Shown: in pieces, positions 46,426 to 56,640 of the stretch
Numbering within the stretch: the first letter of the stretch is position 1
Layout: each line of letters starts with the position of its first letter
DNA from: Malurus cyaneus samueli
Lineage: Eukaryota; Chordata; Aves; Passeriformes; Maluridae
Direction of reading: 5' to 3'
NCBI GenBank assembly: GCA_009741485.1
Contig: CM019236.1
Coordinates: 65,624,258-65,688,257 of the forward strand
Length of the DNA: 64,000 nucleotides
Notes under the pieces: generated by a model
Told to the model about the DNA's origin: nothing
Seen by the model: only the letters and a program-made list of their open reading frames with translations
Databases searched by the model: none
Translations under genes and position numbers: made by a program

Positions 46426-46807
46426 GGCACATAGGCAGAGCCAGCACCAGTCTGGCTCCACCCTGAACTCCTGCCGAGCATGACTGCGAGGGGCAGGGTC
46501 GAGCCAGGTTTCTCTCCTGCTCAGTGGTGCCTGTTCTTGGCAGGTCCAGTGCCAGTCCCAGAGCAAGCAGCAGTGTTTGTGCAGCCCTGCCTGCCTGGGG
46601 CAGCCGGACACTGCGGGTGCTTGCAGCACTGAGGGCGAGCTGTGCAGGAAAACGTCCCCTCGGGGTGGCCATGGGGCTCAGGGGGCTGTGAGGGTGTCCT
46701 TTACAGCAGCCTGGCCATTCCTTCCTCCCCTTCCTGCAGTGTGGTACACCAGCAAAGGAGAGCAGCTCCTGATCCTCAGCTTTCCCCACATGCTGCAGAG
46801 GCCAAAT

Positions 46808-47820
46808 ATGGCCACAGAGACGGGTGGCAACTGTGCCATCTGCCAGGACACCTGGGATGACGTGGCTTCTGCTCTGCCCTGTGGCCACCGCTTCTGCCGG
46901 GGCTGCATCCTGCGGTGGGCAAGGACAAATCCATCCTGCCCGCTGTGCAGAGGAGCAATAGAGACTCTCAGGTTTTCTGATGATGCAGGTGACTGTCTGG
47001 AGATTGTCATCACAGCCCCTGAGCAGCTGCCAGCGCCACCAGCCAGGCAGGGAGAGATCCCAGACACCAGGACGGAACAGCCCCCATGCCCCTGTGCCAT
47101 CCCATCCCTCTGCTCCTCAAGAGCCACCAGCCCGAGCTGTTGGTGGTGTCCTGCCCGAGGTCTGGGCAGAACTTTTCCGTCGACAACGGGAACTTCTGGA
47201 TCCCCTGCGGACTTGGCTGAACCAGAGGATGGAGACCATCTACGGGGACCAGTGGTGGCGGGCAAGGAGCACACAGAGTGGTATCCTGCACGCTCTCTGT
47301 GTGCGTGGACCAGACCAGGAGATCCTGATCCAGATCCTGCAGGACATCCTGGAGGAACACACGGTGCCGCTGGTCCAGGGCACCATCGACATCATTGTGA
47401 GCCAGTGCAGCCAGGGGGCCCAGAGGCTGCTGCGCTCCCACGCTGCCGCCGATGTGGATGAGAGCCCAGCAGGCAGCAGCAGCTCCAGCACAGCCAGCTC
47501 CAGCTCCCCCAGCTCCAACAGCTCCAGCTCCCCCAGCTCTCAGGTGGGGACTCCAGCCAGCAGCCCTGCAGCCCCCATGGAGGGATGAAGGTGCTACAAC
47601 AGAGGTTGCCCAGGCCAGGGGCCACAGTCACCCACCAATTGTGACCTGTCCACAGAGGGGAACCGGCCCAGGAGGAGCCAGAGCAGGAGGTGGTGATGGT
47701 GGCAGGTCCCTCTGCCCAGAGCAGCAGGCCCAGACCCTCTGGACCCGATCCCCAAAGAGAAGGGCCCCTGACCCCCAGGACTCTCCTGCCCCTCAAGAGG
47801 CCCCCCTACCTGCAGGACTA
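46808..47820 (+). pseudogene. TOPORS-like RING gene 2 (frameshifted)
   Basis: The RING is intact: MATETGGNCAICQDTWDD, CGHRFCRGC, then PSCPLC, with the same spacing as genes 1 and 3. The frame then shifts near 47,075-47,090. The RING frame runs into Cys/Ser/Arg-rich nonsense, while the helical domain (LPEVWAELFRRQRELLDPL, RLLRSHAAADVDESP, then a Ser-rich run) is open in another frame up to TGA at 47,586-47,588. Beyond that, C-terminal similarity to gene 3 (KRRAPDPQDSP) appears in yet another frame up to a TAG at about 47,819-47,821. At least two indels separate it from a working gene. A 5' leader of ~380 bp, similar to that of gene 3, precedes the ATG. A truncated RING-only protein could still be made. 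Confidence 0.75.
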
Positions 47821-47829
47821 GCAGGGGTC

Positions 47830-48140
47830 TTGCAATCCTTTTTTAATGGGAAAAGTAAAGAAATTTTTATTTCCCTCACACAGTGTCTGGGCAATGCTTT
47901 CTCAGCCTCCTGGTGCCTTTGCCCTTCCCCTCGTGCCCCACCATGGCTGGCACCCACAGCCTGTGGGGCACAGCCTCAGGCCCAGGGCCATGGCGGCAGC
48001 GCCTCTTCCCTCAGGAGAGCCTATGCTCCAATCTCGCTGGATCTCTCTGCAGCCTCTTGTCCCTCAAAGAGTCCCTCATAGCTTGGGATCAGCAGCAGCC
48101 TTGGATTTAGACATTAAACTGCAGCATCCCAAACTTTAAA
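47830..48140. other. 3' flank of TOPORS-like gene 2
   Basis: AAGAAATTTTTATTTCCCTC ACACAGTGTCTG-type sequence matches the flank of gene 3 at 50,480-50,510. The poly(A) signal of gene 3 is degraded here. No new gene is present. Confidence 0.5.
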
Positions 48141-48900
48141 AAACACAGCTTTTTCCCCAGCACGGCTTCCAGCTGTCACTCACTTGGTCAGTTCCCATGA
48201 GCTGTTCTACAGCAACCCAGGAGGGCCCACAAGACCCAGCCGGGAGCCTGGCTGCACTGATTCATACATTTTTATTTATTCCCACAGTTCTGTGCCTTGA
48301 ACAATATGAAGGAGCTTTAGTTTGGTCAGCAATGAAGTTTTGTCAGACTGCACTCTGCTGTCACAGGGCCCTTCCCATTCTTCAGGATTCAGTGGGAAGG
48401 ACAAATCTAGCAAAGCCCTGTGAGGCAGGAGGAGAGAAGCGAGCTGCATCCCTGGGACACCATTTGTGTATTTGCAGACTGTTAGCACGCTGCATCTGCA
48501 GTGACTCAGGAGGCAGGAGAGGCCAGCTGCAGGCGAGGAGACTGTACACCAGAGATCTCCTATCACAAGGCCATCTCAAGCAGTGACAGCTAGGGCAATG
48601 CTTGTGCACACCTCATCAATGGCATGTACAAAGGCAACCTGTGCAGGTGGCTGGAGCGGAGATGCTCTCTCAGGGAGGCTGACCACAGGCCCTGGGAATA
48701 GAGACCAGGACTGGCCCCAGGAAACCATGGCAAGGTGTCAGCAGCAGGGATTAGAGACAGGGCCAAGGACGTGTGATGCAGGTGGCCGAGGGAAAGGAAC
48801 GTGCCAATGTAGAAACTGAAATTAGGAAAGAGTATTTCCATTTTTCTCCTGACAATATGTGCCTGCAGGGATGGAAGGCCTTTTGTGTCAGCACAGGGTG
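48140..48900 (+). repeat. Upstream part of the TOPORS-like duplication unit
   Basis: CTACAGCAACCCAGGAGG at about 48,210 matches CTACAACAACCCAGGAGG at about 33,476 upstream of gene 1. GATGCAGGTGGCCGAGG at 48,776 matches 33,673. Gene 1 (33.4-35.2 kb) and gene 3 (48.1-50.5 kb) therefore lie in copies of the same unit. Confidence 0.6.
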
Positions 48901-48917
48901 GAGGAGTCTGAAGTGCA

Positions 48918-49082
48918 GATGGTGACATCAGGCAGCCTGGATTGTGACCTTCCATCCCTCACTCCAATCTTGGGTTCCAAGGAGGCTGAATGCCTTTTGT
49001 GCTGTCACTGGGGGAGCAGGCTGATGTCACAGAGCAGTGACTGTCACATCACGGGGGCATGGACTGTGACATTGTGCCCTCA
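48918..49082 (+). promoter_or_regulatory. Promoter region of TOPORS-like gene 3
   Basis: Motifs of the TGACATCA kind recur: GGTGACATCAGG (48,919), CTGATGTCACAG (49,020), TGTCACATCACGG (49,043) and TGTGACATTGTG (49,067). No clear TATA box is present, unlike genes 1 and 2. Confidence 0.5.
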
Positions 49083-49306
49083 GCGCTGGCATTCAGACGC
49101 TGGCAGGGCCGCTGTGGTGCAGTTTGAGCTCCCACCGAGCAAGGCTGCGAGGCGCAGAGGATCGAGCCGGGCTTCTCTGCTGCTGCCTGGGCCGTCCTTG
49201 GCACATCTCGGTGCCAGTGCCGGAGCCATCGCCGCTGTTTCCCTGCCCTGCCTGCTGGGGCAGCCGGGCTCTGTGGCCGCTCCCAAATGTGCTGCAGAGC
49301 CCAGCC

Positions 49307-50431
49307 ATGGCCACGGAGATGGACAGCAACTGCCCCATCTGCCAGGACACCGGGAGGGATGTGACCTCTGCCCTGCCCTGTCGCCACCGGTTCTGCCTGG
49401 GCTGCATCCTGCGGTGGGCACGGAGAAATCCCTCGTGCCCGCTGTGCAGGACACCGATAGAGAGCGTCAGGCTTTGTGACCCCGCAGACGAGAATCTGCC
49501 GATGGTCGGCAGTGCCCCTGAACAGCTGCCAGCGGCCACCGGCCGGGCAGGGAGAGCTCCCGGACACCTGGACGACGACAGCACCCATGGCCCCGTGCCA
49601 TCCCCTGCAGCTCCTCCACAGGGCACACCGTCCCCAGCTGAGCAGGGACCCTCAGGGCCGGAGTTCCCGGGTGGCCTCCTGCCCGAGGTGTGGGCCGCGC
49701 TTTTCCGTGGACACCCGTGGCTGCTGGAGCCCGTGCGGCCCTGGCTGCGCCAGAGGCTGCAGGGGATATTCCGGAGCTGGTGGTGGCTGGCGGAGGCTGC
49801 GGAGAGCTCCATCCTGCACGAGCTGTGCGTCAACGGGCCCAGTGCCGAGGTGTTGGTGCGGGGGCTGCAGCCCATCCTCGAGCAGCACGCGGCACCGCTG
49901 GTGCACGGCGCCATCAGCATCATTGTGGGCCAGTGCCCCAGGAGGCCCAGAGGCTGCTGCGCTCTGGGGGGTCAGGGTGGCAACAACGGCCCTGGGGCCA
50001 CTGCCAGCTCCAGCTCCAGCCTCAGCCACAGCTCCAGCTCCACCTCCAGCCACAGCTCCAGCCACAGCTCCAGCTCCAGCTCCAGCTTCAGCTCCAGCAG
50101 CTCCTGGACCAGCAGCTCTGGGATGGGAACTCCTGCCAGTGCCCCCATAGATTGTGATGTGGAGGATGAAGTTGGCATATCGGAGGCTGCTTTCCCTGAG
50201 GGTCCCAGCCACCCCTCACCTGTGCCTGTTCCCATGGAGTGGGACTGTCCCCAGGAGCAGCTGCAGCAGGAGATGGTGACAATGGCAGATTCCCCTGGCC
50301 ATGGCAGCAGCTTCAGCCCCTCCACCCCTGTCCTGGGATGGAACCAAGTGCCATGGGGACCCTTGCACTCCTTTAAGAGAAGGGTCCCCAGCCCCCAAGG
50401 CTCACCCCAGGCCTGCAAGAGGCCAACTTGA
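49307..50431 (+). CDS. TOPORS-like RING E3 ligase, gene 3
   Basis: 374 residues from MATEMDSNCPICQD. The RING residues (Cys9, Cys12, Cys25, His27, Cys30, Cys33, Cys44, Cys47) match gene 1. The helical TOPORS-type domain spans ~124-210 (LPEVWAALFRGH, PWLRQRLQGIFRSWWWL, AESSILHEL). A long Ser tract lies at ~235-270, and the tail ends FKRRVPSPQ and KRPT. At 49,937-49,990 the frame is locally displaced: CPRRPRGCCALGGQGG replaces the QCSQEAQRLLRS-type sequence that the next frame would give, and is then restored, so ~15-20 residues are altered by compensating indels. The in-frame ATG at 49,124 probably lies in the 5' leader. Predicted nuclear ubiquitin/SUMO ligase; substrates unknown. Confidence 0.85.
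   Translation: MATEMDSNCPICQDTGRDVTSALPCRHRFCLGCILRWARRNPSCPLCRTPIESVRLCDPADENLPMVGSAPEQLPAATGRAGRAPGHLDDDSTHGPVPSPAAPPQGTPSPAEQGPSGPEFPGGLLPEVWAALFRGHPWLLEPVRPWLRQRLQGIFRSWWWLAEAAESSILHELCVNGPSAEVLVRGLQPILEQHAAPLVHGAISIIVGQCPRRPRGCCALGGQGGNNGPGATASSSSSLSHSSSSTSSHSSSHSSSSSSSFSSSSSWTSSSGMGTPASAPIDCDVEDEVGISEAAFPEGPSHPSPVPVPMEWDCPQEQLQQEMVTMADSPGHGSSFSPSTPVLGWNQVPWGPLHSFKRRVPSPQGSPQACKRPT
50008..50118 (+). repeat. AGCTCC trinucleotide/hexanucleotide repeat encoding Ser
   Basis: Imperfect (CAGCTC)n and CAGCCAC units encode runs of Ser with some His, Thr and Phe within gene 3. Similar but shorter tracts occur in gene 1 (34,612-34,668) and gene 2 (47,470-47,540). Slippage here is a likely source of length variation. 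Confidence 0.8.
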
Positions 50432-50477
50432 TGGCAGCTGTAGCAGGGCTCTTCAATACTTTATTGAAAGAAAATGC

Positions 50478-50483
50478 AATAAA
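50478..50483 (+). terminator. Polyadenylation signal, TOPORS-like gene 3
   Basis: AATAAA in ATGCAATAAATTGTC lies ~50 bp after the stop codon, followed by a TCATTTCCC stretch. Confidence 0.65.
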
Positions 50484-50519
50484 TTGTCATTTCCCTCACA
50501 CAGTGTCTGAGCACTGCTT

Positions 50520-51021
50520 TCTCCCTGCAGGACAGCAGATGCCAAAGGCAGAGCAGGCAGCAGGGGCAGCTGATCTCAATGCAGGACCATGGCCTCAGCC
50601 TGCCTCCAGTGCCCCTCTCTGCCCGGCCACCGGCTCTTCTGCTCTGCTCTGGTTTCTCTACCCAACCTGATGCTGACCAGGGCAGCCTCACTCTGCGGAG
50701 CGCTGTCCAGGAGGGATGGGCAAAGTGCAGGGGGGTGAGGGAAAACAGATAGAAATATCAGCAGAGAGGACACAAGGAGCATGAGGTTGGGAAGATACAA
50801 ATGGGGACAAGAGGCCTGTGCTCAAATGTCACCCCTTTGTCTATAAGCTGAGCGTTCATGCTCTCCCAAAGCCCCACTGTGACAGTACCAGGAAGGCTTG
50901 GGCAGGGAAGTGTCTTCATCCAGGCTGAATCCTCTCAGCAAGAGCTCGCAGACAAAGTGCAGTGGGGGCTGGGTGGGTTGGGCTGGGCATCACAGTTTAC
51001 AGCAGGATACAGCTGAATATT
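50520..51021. other. Intergenic, no gene seen
   Basis: Mixed-composition flank between gene 3 and a CR1 fragment; no supported feature. Confidence 0.5.
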
Positions 51022-51223
51022 TCACTTGGAAGGGACCTACAGTGATCATCCCATCCAACTGCCTGACCCAAAGGTAAAGCAGGGTGTTAAGGACATTGCC
51101 CAAATGCCTGTGGAATGCTGCCAGGCTTGGGGCATTGGCCACACCTCGAGGAAATGTTTTCTCATGCTAAGTCTGAACTTCTCCTGGGGCAGCTTTGCAG
51201 CACCCACTCTTCCCCTGTGCCTG
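51022..51223 (-). mobile_element. CR1 LINE fragment cut by the gap
   Basis: TTGGAAGGGACCTACAGTGA, CATCCCATCCAACTGCCTGA and TTTTCTCATGCTAAGTCTG are antisense CR1. It runs into the N tract, so its end is unknown. Confidence 0.7.
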
Positions 51224-51248
51224 NNNNNNNNNNNNNNNNNNNNNNNNN
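51224..51248. other. Assembly gap (25 N)
   Basis: A run of exactly 25 unknown bases. A fixed length suggests a placeholder, so the true distance between the TOPORS-like cluster and the ERV-like sequence to the right is unknown. Confidence 0.95.
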
Positions 51249-52550
51249 TGAACGACGTGAGTCCAGCTACAACCTGGCCCGATATTCTCGGCGTGTCCCA
51301 GCCTCGAGCAGGGTGAGCCGTCTCGCCTGAGAGCGAGGACATGCCTTCGAGGCTGCGTTTGGAGCAGCTTCGATGCTGCTAGTTGGAGCGGCTGCGACCG
51401 CTCGTTTTCGCTGAGAGCGGAAACCCGGGGTAGAGAAGGTCCGGACCAAAGTAAGAAACTTGAACCTGACTCCTGAAGTTAAGGTGAGCCACTGGGAAAA
51501 TTTGTTTATGGGGAATAATCTAAGCACATAGGAACAAGACTGTGTTATCTTCGTATCAGCTGCGGCAATGAATCACCTTGGGAGATAGTGTGAGCCGTGA
51601 TAATGGGAAATACACTTTCTCAAAGAAGAGCAGCTCCGTTTTGAACTTACGAGGGAGCTGCTAGAAAAATAATGAGACTCTGTCCTCTCATTTACTTAAG
51701 CGGCTTTTGAGATGGACTGCAGCCAATGGCAACTGTATTTTTTTCTGCTGATCTGTGGACTGTATCGGGTCCAGCTATGGATTGGCTACGGAGGGGAGAT
51801 CAGGTCAAACTGCTCCCTTCATGAGAACGATCCTAAAAGCTATGAGGAACAAGTGGGTTCTCGAGAACTCCCCCCGATACTGTGCACTCCTGCAGATTCT
51901 AACTCAGACTTCCCCAAACAGCTGAACTGGCTGTGTAAACAATGTGCGAGGCAAATGATAGCACAGCCTATGAGATAAGACACCAGTATTCCCAATCACT
52001 GAGAGACTTTTAATCATTGGCTGAAGTGAGACTGAAAGCTGCCTTCGTTTCGGCAGGCTGGTTCGTGAGTCGGCCAGAGCTTGGTGTATGGTGGAACCCC
52101 GCCCTTTTTCCCGGGACTGCTGAAGTTTGGTACCTCCCTCGAGATGTAGCAAGCCCTCCACACCTGGAATGCCACTGCGCCAGGGAGCAGAGCCCCGGTT
52201 GAGAAACGGCAACTGTGAACAAGAATACCGCCTGGACAGGAAGCGGTGCTTGGTGTTTCCTCGCCCGCCCCTTTCTCCCCCCACCCAACCGCCGTTTTCT
52301 CAGACCACTTCCCTTGACCGGTCAACCCACACCCTCCCCGTTCTGTGCAATCCGTTACTCATGTGTATCTGTGGCTGTGAAGGGCAGCGGGAGGTGAGCA
52401 ACGGGCCACCAGTCGGCTTGGCGGCCTGTGCTTTCACATGGGGGTTTTGGAAGCCAGGGATGGACCCCTCTCCAGGGGCTGAACACCGTTTTTTATTGGG
52501 CTAGTGATGGCGACTGAGTATTTTAAATTTGTCTCTAACTTTCCATAGAA
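51249..52550 (+). mobile_element. ERV-like leader and gag remnant
   Basis: After the gap, a CpG-containing leader has a splice-donor-like AAGGTGAGCC at 51,482-51,491. An ATG at 51,603 opens MGNTLSQR, a Gag-type N-terminus with Gly2 for myristoylation. The next frame continues KEEQLRFELTRELLEK and stops, so at least one frameshift is present. Further short open pieces follow, including 61 open codons at about 52,549-52,734 that end in TGA. No pol was recognised. The upstream LTR, if present, would be in the gap. The class of retrovirus cannot be set. Confidence 0.45.
51712..51978 (+). CDS. Small open frame with hydrophobic N-terminus
   Basis: An 88-residue frame starts MDCSQWQLYFFLLICGLY, which looks like a signal peptide or signal anchor, followed by a Cys-containing polar part. 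It lies inside the ERV-like remnant. I recognise no family, and it could be chance or a fragment of a viral frame. Confidence 0.2.
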   Translation: MDCSQWQLYFFLLICGLYRVQLWIGYGGEIRSNCSLHENDPKSYEEQVGSRELPPILCTPADSNSDFPKQLNWLCKQCARQMIAQPMR

Positions 52551-52739
52551 AGCTTTTCAAAATGAGCAAGGAGTTTATCGTTATTACTACCTTGGTTGTG
52601 ATAAGAAGATTGAGCAGGATGGACGAACGAAATGTCATGTCTCCTTAAAGCTAGGAGTACCCTTTGTTGCCTTGGGTGCAGTTCCTTTAGTTAGAATCAC
52701 TGGAAATGCCACTGAACTAGCAAGCTGTTGTTGATTTAT

Positions 52740-55236
52740 CAAAGTAATGATGGGCTTTGGTACCATCACACCATCCAATTCAAGAAAGTGACTTGTGTGG
52801 CCTGGTTTTAACATGCGTAACAATCCTTTGGGCAAAGACGTGTGTCCTTCTATTGCTCAGAGCCGTCCAGCTTTGGAGCTTTATGGCTGCTAATCCTTCT
52901 CCTTTTTGTGATCTTCCTCTAGTCTGAATCAAGAAAGTTTGCTCCTTGTTAAGTTATGAGACTTTCGGTGATTTTTTTTGTTTCTCATCCATAGCTTGTC
53001 AGGTGCATTTTCTGAAAGGCCCTCATAACTTTAAGCAGTGTTTCTCTATACTGAATCAGCTTTTGGTTTTTCTAATGTTTCCAGAGTCCGGAAAAGATAT
53101 TTGAGGCTTCTTCCTGTCACAAAGCCTCGTCCAAGTGGAATCCTATGGTCCTTAGATCTAGAAATACTGGTTCCTGATATGGCAGAGTTTACCTTTTTTG
53201 AAGCTTTTTGCTGTGTTTGATAGATCCTTAGCTCTCTTTCTGCTTATGGGGTTATCCAGGTTTAAAAGGCTTCCTCTTCTGTCTTTATGCTACTGGCTAA
53301 TACATTTGCCTTGGGGGCTCTTATGTGTTTGAATAAGTCTCGTCCTTCATGTGGCTGAGATCAATAGATGCACATGCTAGTGTTTACCTTGAACGAGTAT
53401 TTATTTTGCTCTGCTCAAGTTTTATTCACCATTGCATCAGCTTTTATTGGGATGTGCAATTGGGTTATAATGTTATACCACTCTGTATAAACTGAAAGCA
53501 TCACAGTTAACACTATAGGGTAAATTGGTATTTTTCCTGTACAAGCCCAGGTTCTAAGCTGAATCCTGTTGGCCTGACTATCGAACGAAGCTTTGGGGTG
53601 GCTGTTAGCACGCCCAAGTCTGTGTCTTTTGGGATGCTCCAGAGCAACTATTATTCCAGGCGCATCACTGTTCCTATTAGTTTGCTGGATCTAACCTGTT
53701 TTCTTATTTCCTATTAGAGACGAGAATAGTGTATTTATTGCATTTTTGGGCTATCCCTCAGAGACTTTACATTTCACTGCCAGCATGAATGCAGAAGGCC
53801 CGCAATTCAGTAGATTCTCAAAGTATTTATAGTGATCAGTAACTGGACAAAATGTAAGAGCCATAATAATTACTGAGTCAAAATATTTGATGATCTTATA
53901 GAAGTTTCTAGGAACAATAAGTGCGTAGTAGGCCATGCTGGCTTAACTCCTTGAGTAGTTATCTGTAGAAGCTGTTCAAGATATTGGATACATATTAGCT
54001 CAGATTCTCTACTAAACAGCCATACAGAGATATGCTGGTTTTACCTGTTTCTTGTGCAGCTTTAATAAGTCACTGAAAAGTGATTGCTTGCAAATACAGA
54101 AGTGTTAAGCCATACAGCATTAACACGGTAAGAGCATTTCTTTATACAGGACCACTACAAAAGTGACTAAAAAAGTGACACCATCTCATGAAGGGACTTG
54201 CCCAAGTATTTGTCTCTCTGCACAGTGGCGAGTTCTGATGCCCTTCTGTTCTGTGGAGAAAGGGAAGCAGTGTGGTATGCAGTAGCTCATTCCTTTGAGG
54301 TCAGTGATGGGCTGACTGCGTGCTGCTTAGGTGCATGCCTTGGTCTTAGCCTCCCATGCGAACTCACAAAGTTACATGTGCAAAAACATGGCAGTATTAT
54401 TAATTATATCCTTAAGTATTTGATATTTCAAATGCTGTTGTAATGACAATTACTAGAAGCTGTTCCTACCATCCCTGACTGAGCATAGTTTTAAACACAA
54501 TGTTTTATAGTTTCTCTGAAGTAAGGCTGCACTTTGAAATCTGTAAACTATACTGGAATGGTTACTGACAATTGGCAATGGTTGTCAATGAAGCTTCATG
54601 TACCTATGATCTAATCCTCAAACTAAATGATTGTAATTGCTAGAGCTGCATGTTGATGTTATTTATATTTAAGTCTAGTGATTTCTTACAAATAAGAAAA
54701 ATTAAAATAAAAGGATGCTGGCATATGCTTCATCTGATGTTTACAGCTGGTACCAGTTTCAGTTGCTTTTTTTGTAAGTGAAGTCAATGACTTAGAGTCG
54801 TCATAACCTGAACCTCTAAGTAACACCTCATTATTTGAATCTATTTTCTTAAATTTAGGTCTTAGCAGTGTTTTGTCGGTACCCCACTGTAGAGATGACA
54901 AGATCAGTCTTTGTTAGATGTCTGCTTCCTGTTAACGGTACACTTTTGCCACATGTTATACCTTGACGGACTCTCTGTTGTGTGCGCGTGTGTGTGTTGT
55001 GTGAAGAGTGCTGAGCAAGTAAATACTCCAGCTATTTTGGATTTTTGTAAACTTGGGCTTCTAAGTGAGTTACTACTTTGTATAAAGTACATTTTAAGCA
55101 TCATGATCGTGAGTAGCTTTCGCTACTTATTAAATGTCATTAAGTGGTAAAGCTGTGTTGTTAAATTAAATGATGGCTAAGCTTTGAGTCTGTAGTCCTG
55201 TATCCACCGCCCAGCGTTCCTAGCAGGCAGCTTCAA
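52740..55236. other. No gene recognised
   Basis: AT-rich with only short frames. A (GT)n microsatellite lies at 54,977-55,003. It may be the interior of an old retroelement, since LTR-like sequence follows on the right. Confidence 0.45.
54977..55003. repeat. GT microsatellite
   Basis: TTGTGTGCGCGTGTGTGTGT followed by TGTGTG; an imperfect dinucleotide run. Confidence 0.85.
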
Positions 55237-55250
55237 CCTGTCGGGCGCCA
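55237..55250 (-). other. Lysine-type primer binding site (candidate)
   Basis: On the minus strand the 14 bases TGGCGCCCGACAGG resemble the start of a retroviral site complementary to tRNA-Lys. It sits 2 bp from the sequence ...CAACAGCGACA, a suitable LTR end, which supports a minus-strand 5' LTR to its right. Confidence 0.45.
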
Positions 55251-55252
55251 TA

Positions 55253-55740
55253 TGTCGCTGTTGGCCAGACAGCCGACATAAAAGAATAGATACAAAACAC
55301 ACAAAAAGTGGGTGAAAAAACAGAAAGAAAGAAGGACTTTATTGTGGGACAAGCGTCTTTTATCCACTTTAGCAACCAGTGCATACATTTGTGTCAAACA
55401 TACATTGGTCAGTGAGGCTGTCACTTTCTACTCAACAGCATAGGATTGGTAGGTTTGCAAAAGCTACAGTATTAGTAATGTTTATAATTGTAAGCCACCT
55501 GCATTATCAATTCTACATTCCAATCTTCTTTTTCTCAAGACAGCCAAGGACGTGGCGTTTTATTCCCATGCAAGCTGTTAACACTCCCTACAGATTATCT
55601 CAGTCAAATATGCACAATTCCTTAGAATATTTTATAAGGAAGATCTACATTCAAATACATACTTTGCTGCTTATATGAGACACCTAATTACTGACTTATT
55701 ATACTTGACTGAAGATTTTGGATCATTCTCACAGAATACA
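55253..55740 (-). repeat. LTR-like sequence next to the primer site
   Basis: The plus strand starts TGTCGCTGTTGGCC at 55,253. TTTATT at 55,338-55,343 is AATAAA on minus, ~85 bp from the LTR end, fitting the R/U5 border. The far edge (near 55,740) is a guess from a CA-rich stretch, and no second LTR was found. Confidence 0.35.
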
Positions 55741-56081
55741 CTCACACTGATTTCAAACTGATCCTACAAACAGAGCAATGTCCTCATCTGCAGTCCTTGG
55801 AGATATGACAGCCTTCCATAATTTGCAGGAAGATCTCTTTTGTCTTGCTCTGTGCTTCTACCAAATATACAGAAAGGTACACTCTTTAAAGCAAAAAATA
55901 CACAAAATTAGTTTTGCAGTTATTCTCTTTGTATGTTCTCCATAAGTAGGCTTCAACTTTTGGAAGACTTTGTTATTCAGAGAACAAAACCAAAAACTTT
56001 ACATGGTTGTGTTTCAGTTATGCTGTTTTTTAAAAATTATTTATGCCACCAATATCTTTGATAATTTAAGAAGTGATCATC

Positions 56082-56640
56082 AAATAATTGAGTCTGGAAG
56101 GGACCACTTGAGAACTCTGGTCCAGGCCCTCTACCCAAGCAGGGTCACATAAAGACAGGTGCCCAGTACCAGAGAACTTTTTAGTATCTTCAAGGATGGA
56201 AATTCCACCGTCTGTACAGTCTGTACCAGTGCTCCATTGACTCTCACAGTGAAAATATTACCCGTTCAAAGGAACCTCCTGTGTCTGAGTGAGTTCCCAA
56301 CCCCTCTAGTCTTATCACTGGGTACCAATGAAAAAAAGCCTGGCTCTCTCCTTTTAACTTAAGTTCCTCCGGATCATCCCCCTCTCCAGATGGAACAGGC
56401 CTAACTCTTAGCCTTTCCTCTTCAGAGAAATGCTCCAGTCCTTTCACTGATCTCCCTCCAGTATGTTCAGTATGTGTGGGGAGCCCAGCACAAGACACAG
56501 TACTCCAGATGCAGCCTCATCAATGAGAAGTAGAGGGGATGGATCATCTCCCTCACCCTGCTGGCCACACAAGTCCTTTTGCAGCCTAAAGCACTGTTAG
56601 CCTTCTTTATTGCGGGGACATTGCTGACTCATGTCACCAC
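56082..56640 (-). mobile_element. CR1 LINE fragment
   Basis: Antisense CR1: GTCTGGAAGGGACCACTTGA, CTTCAAGGATGGAAATTCCA, CAGTGCTCCATTGACTCTCA, CCAGATGCAGCCTCATCAAT and ATTGCTGACTCATGTCACC. It is the longest CR1 piece in the window. Confidence 0.85.

Noticed and set aside
47452..48081. A 209-codon frame as an independent gene after TOPORS-like gene 2
   Set aside because: Its first part is the Ser-repeat read out of frame and its middle matches the gene 3 tail, so it is the shifted end of gene 2.
49124..49306. N-terminal extension of TOPORS-like gene 3
   Set aside because: The in-frame extension has no domain, is not preserved in gene 1, and matches the non-coding leader of gene 2 only at DNA level.
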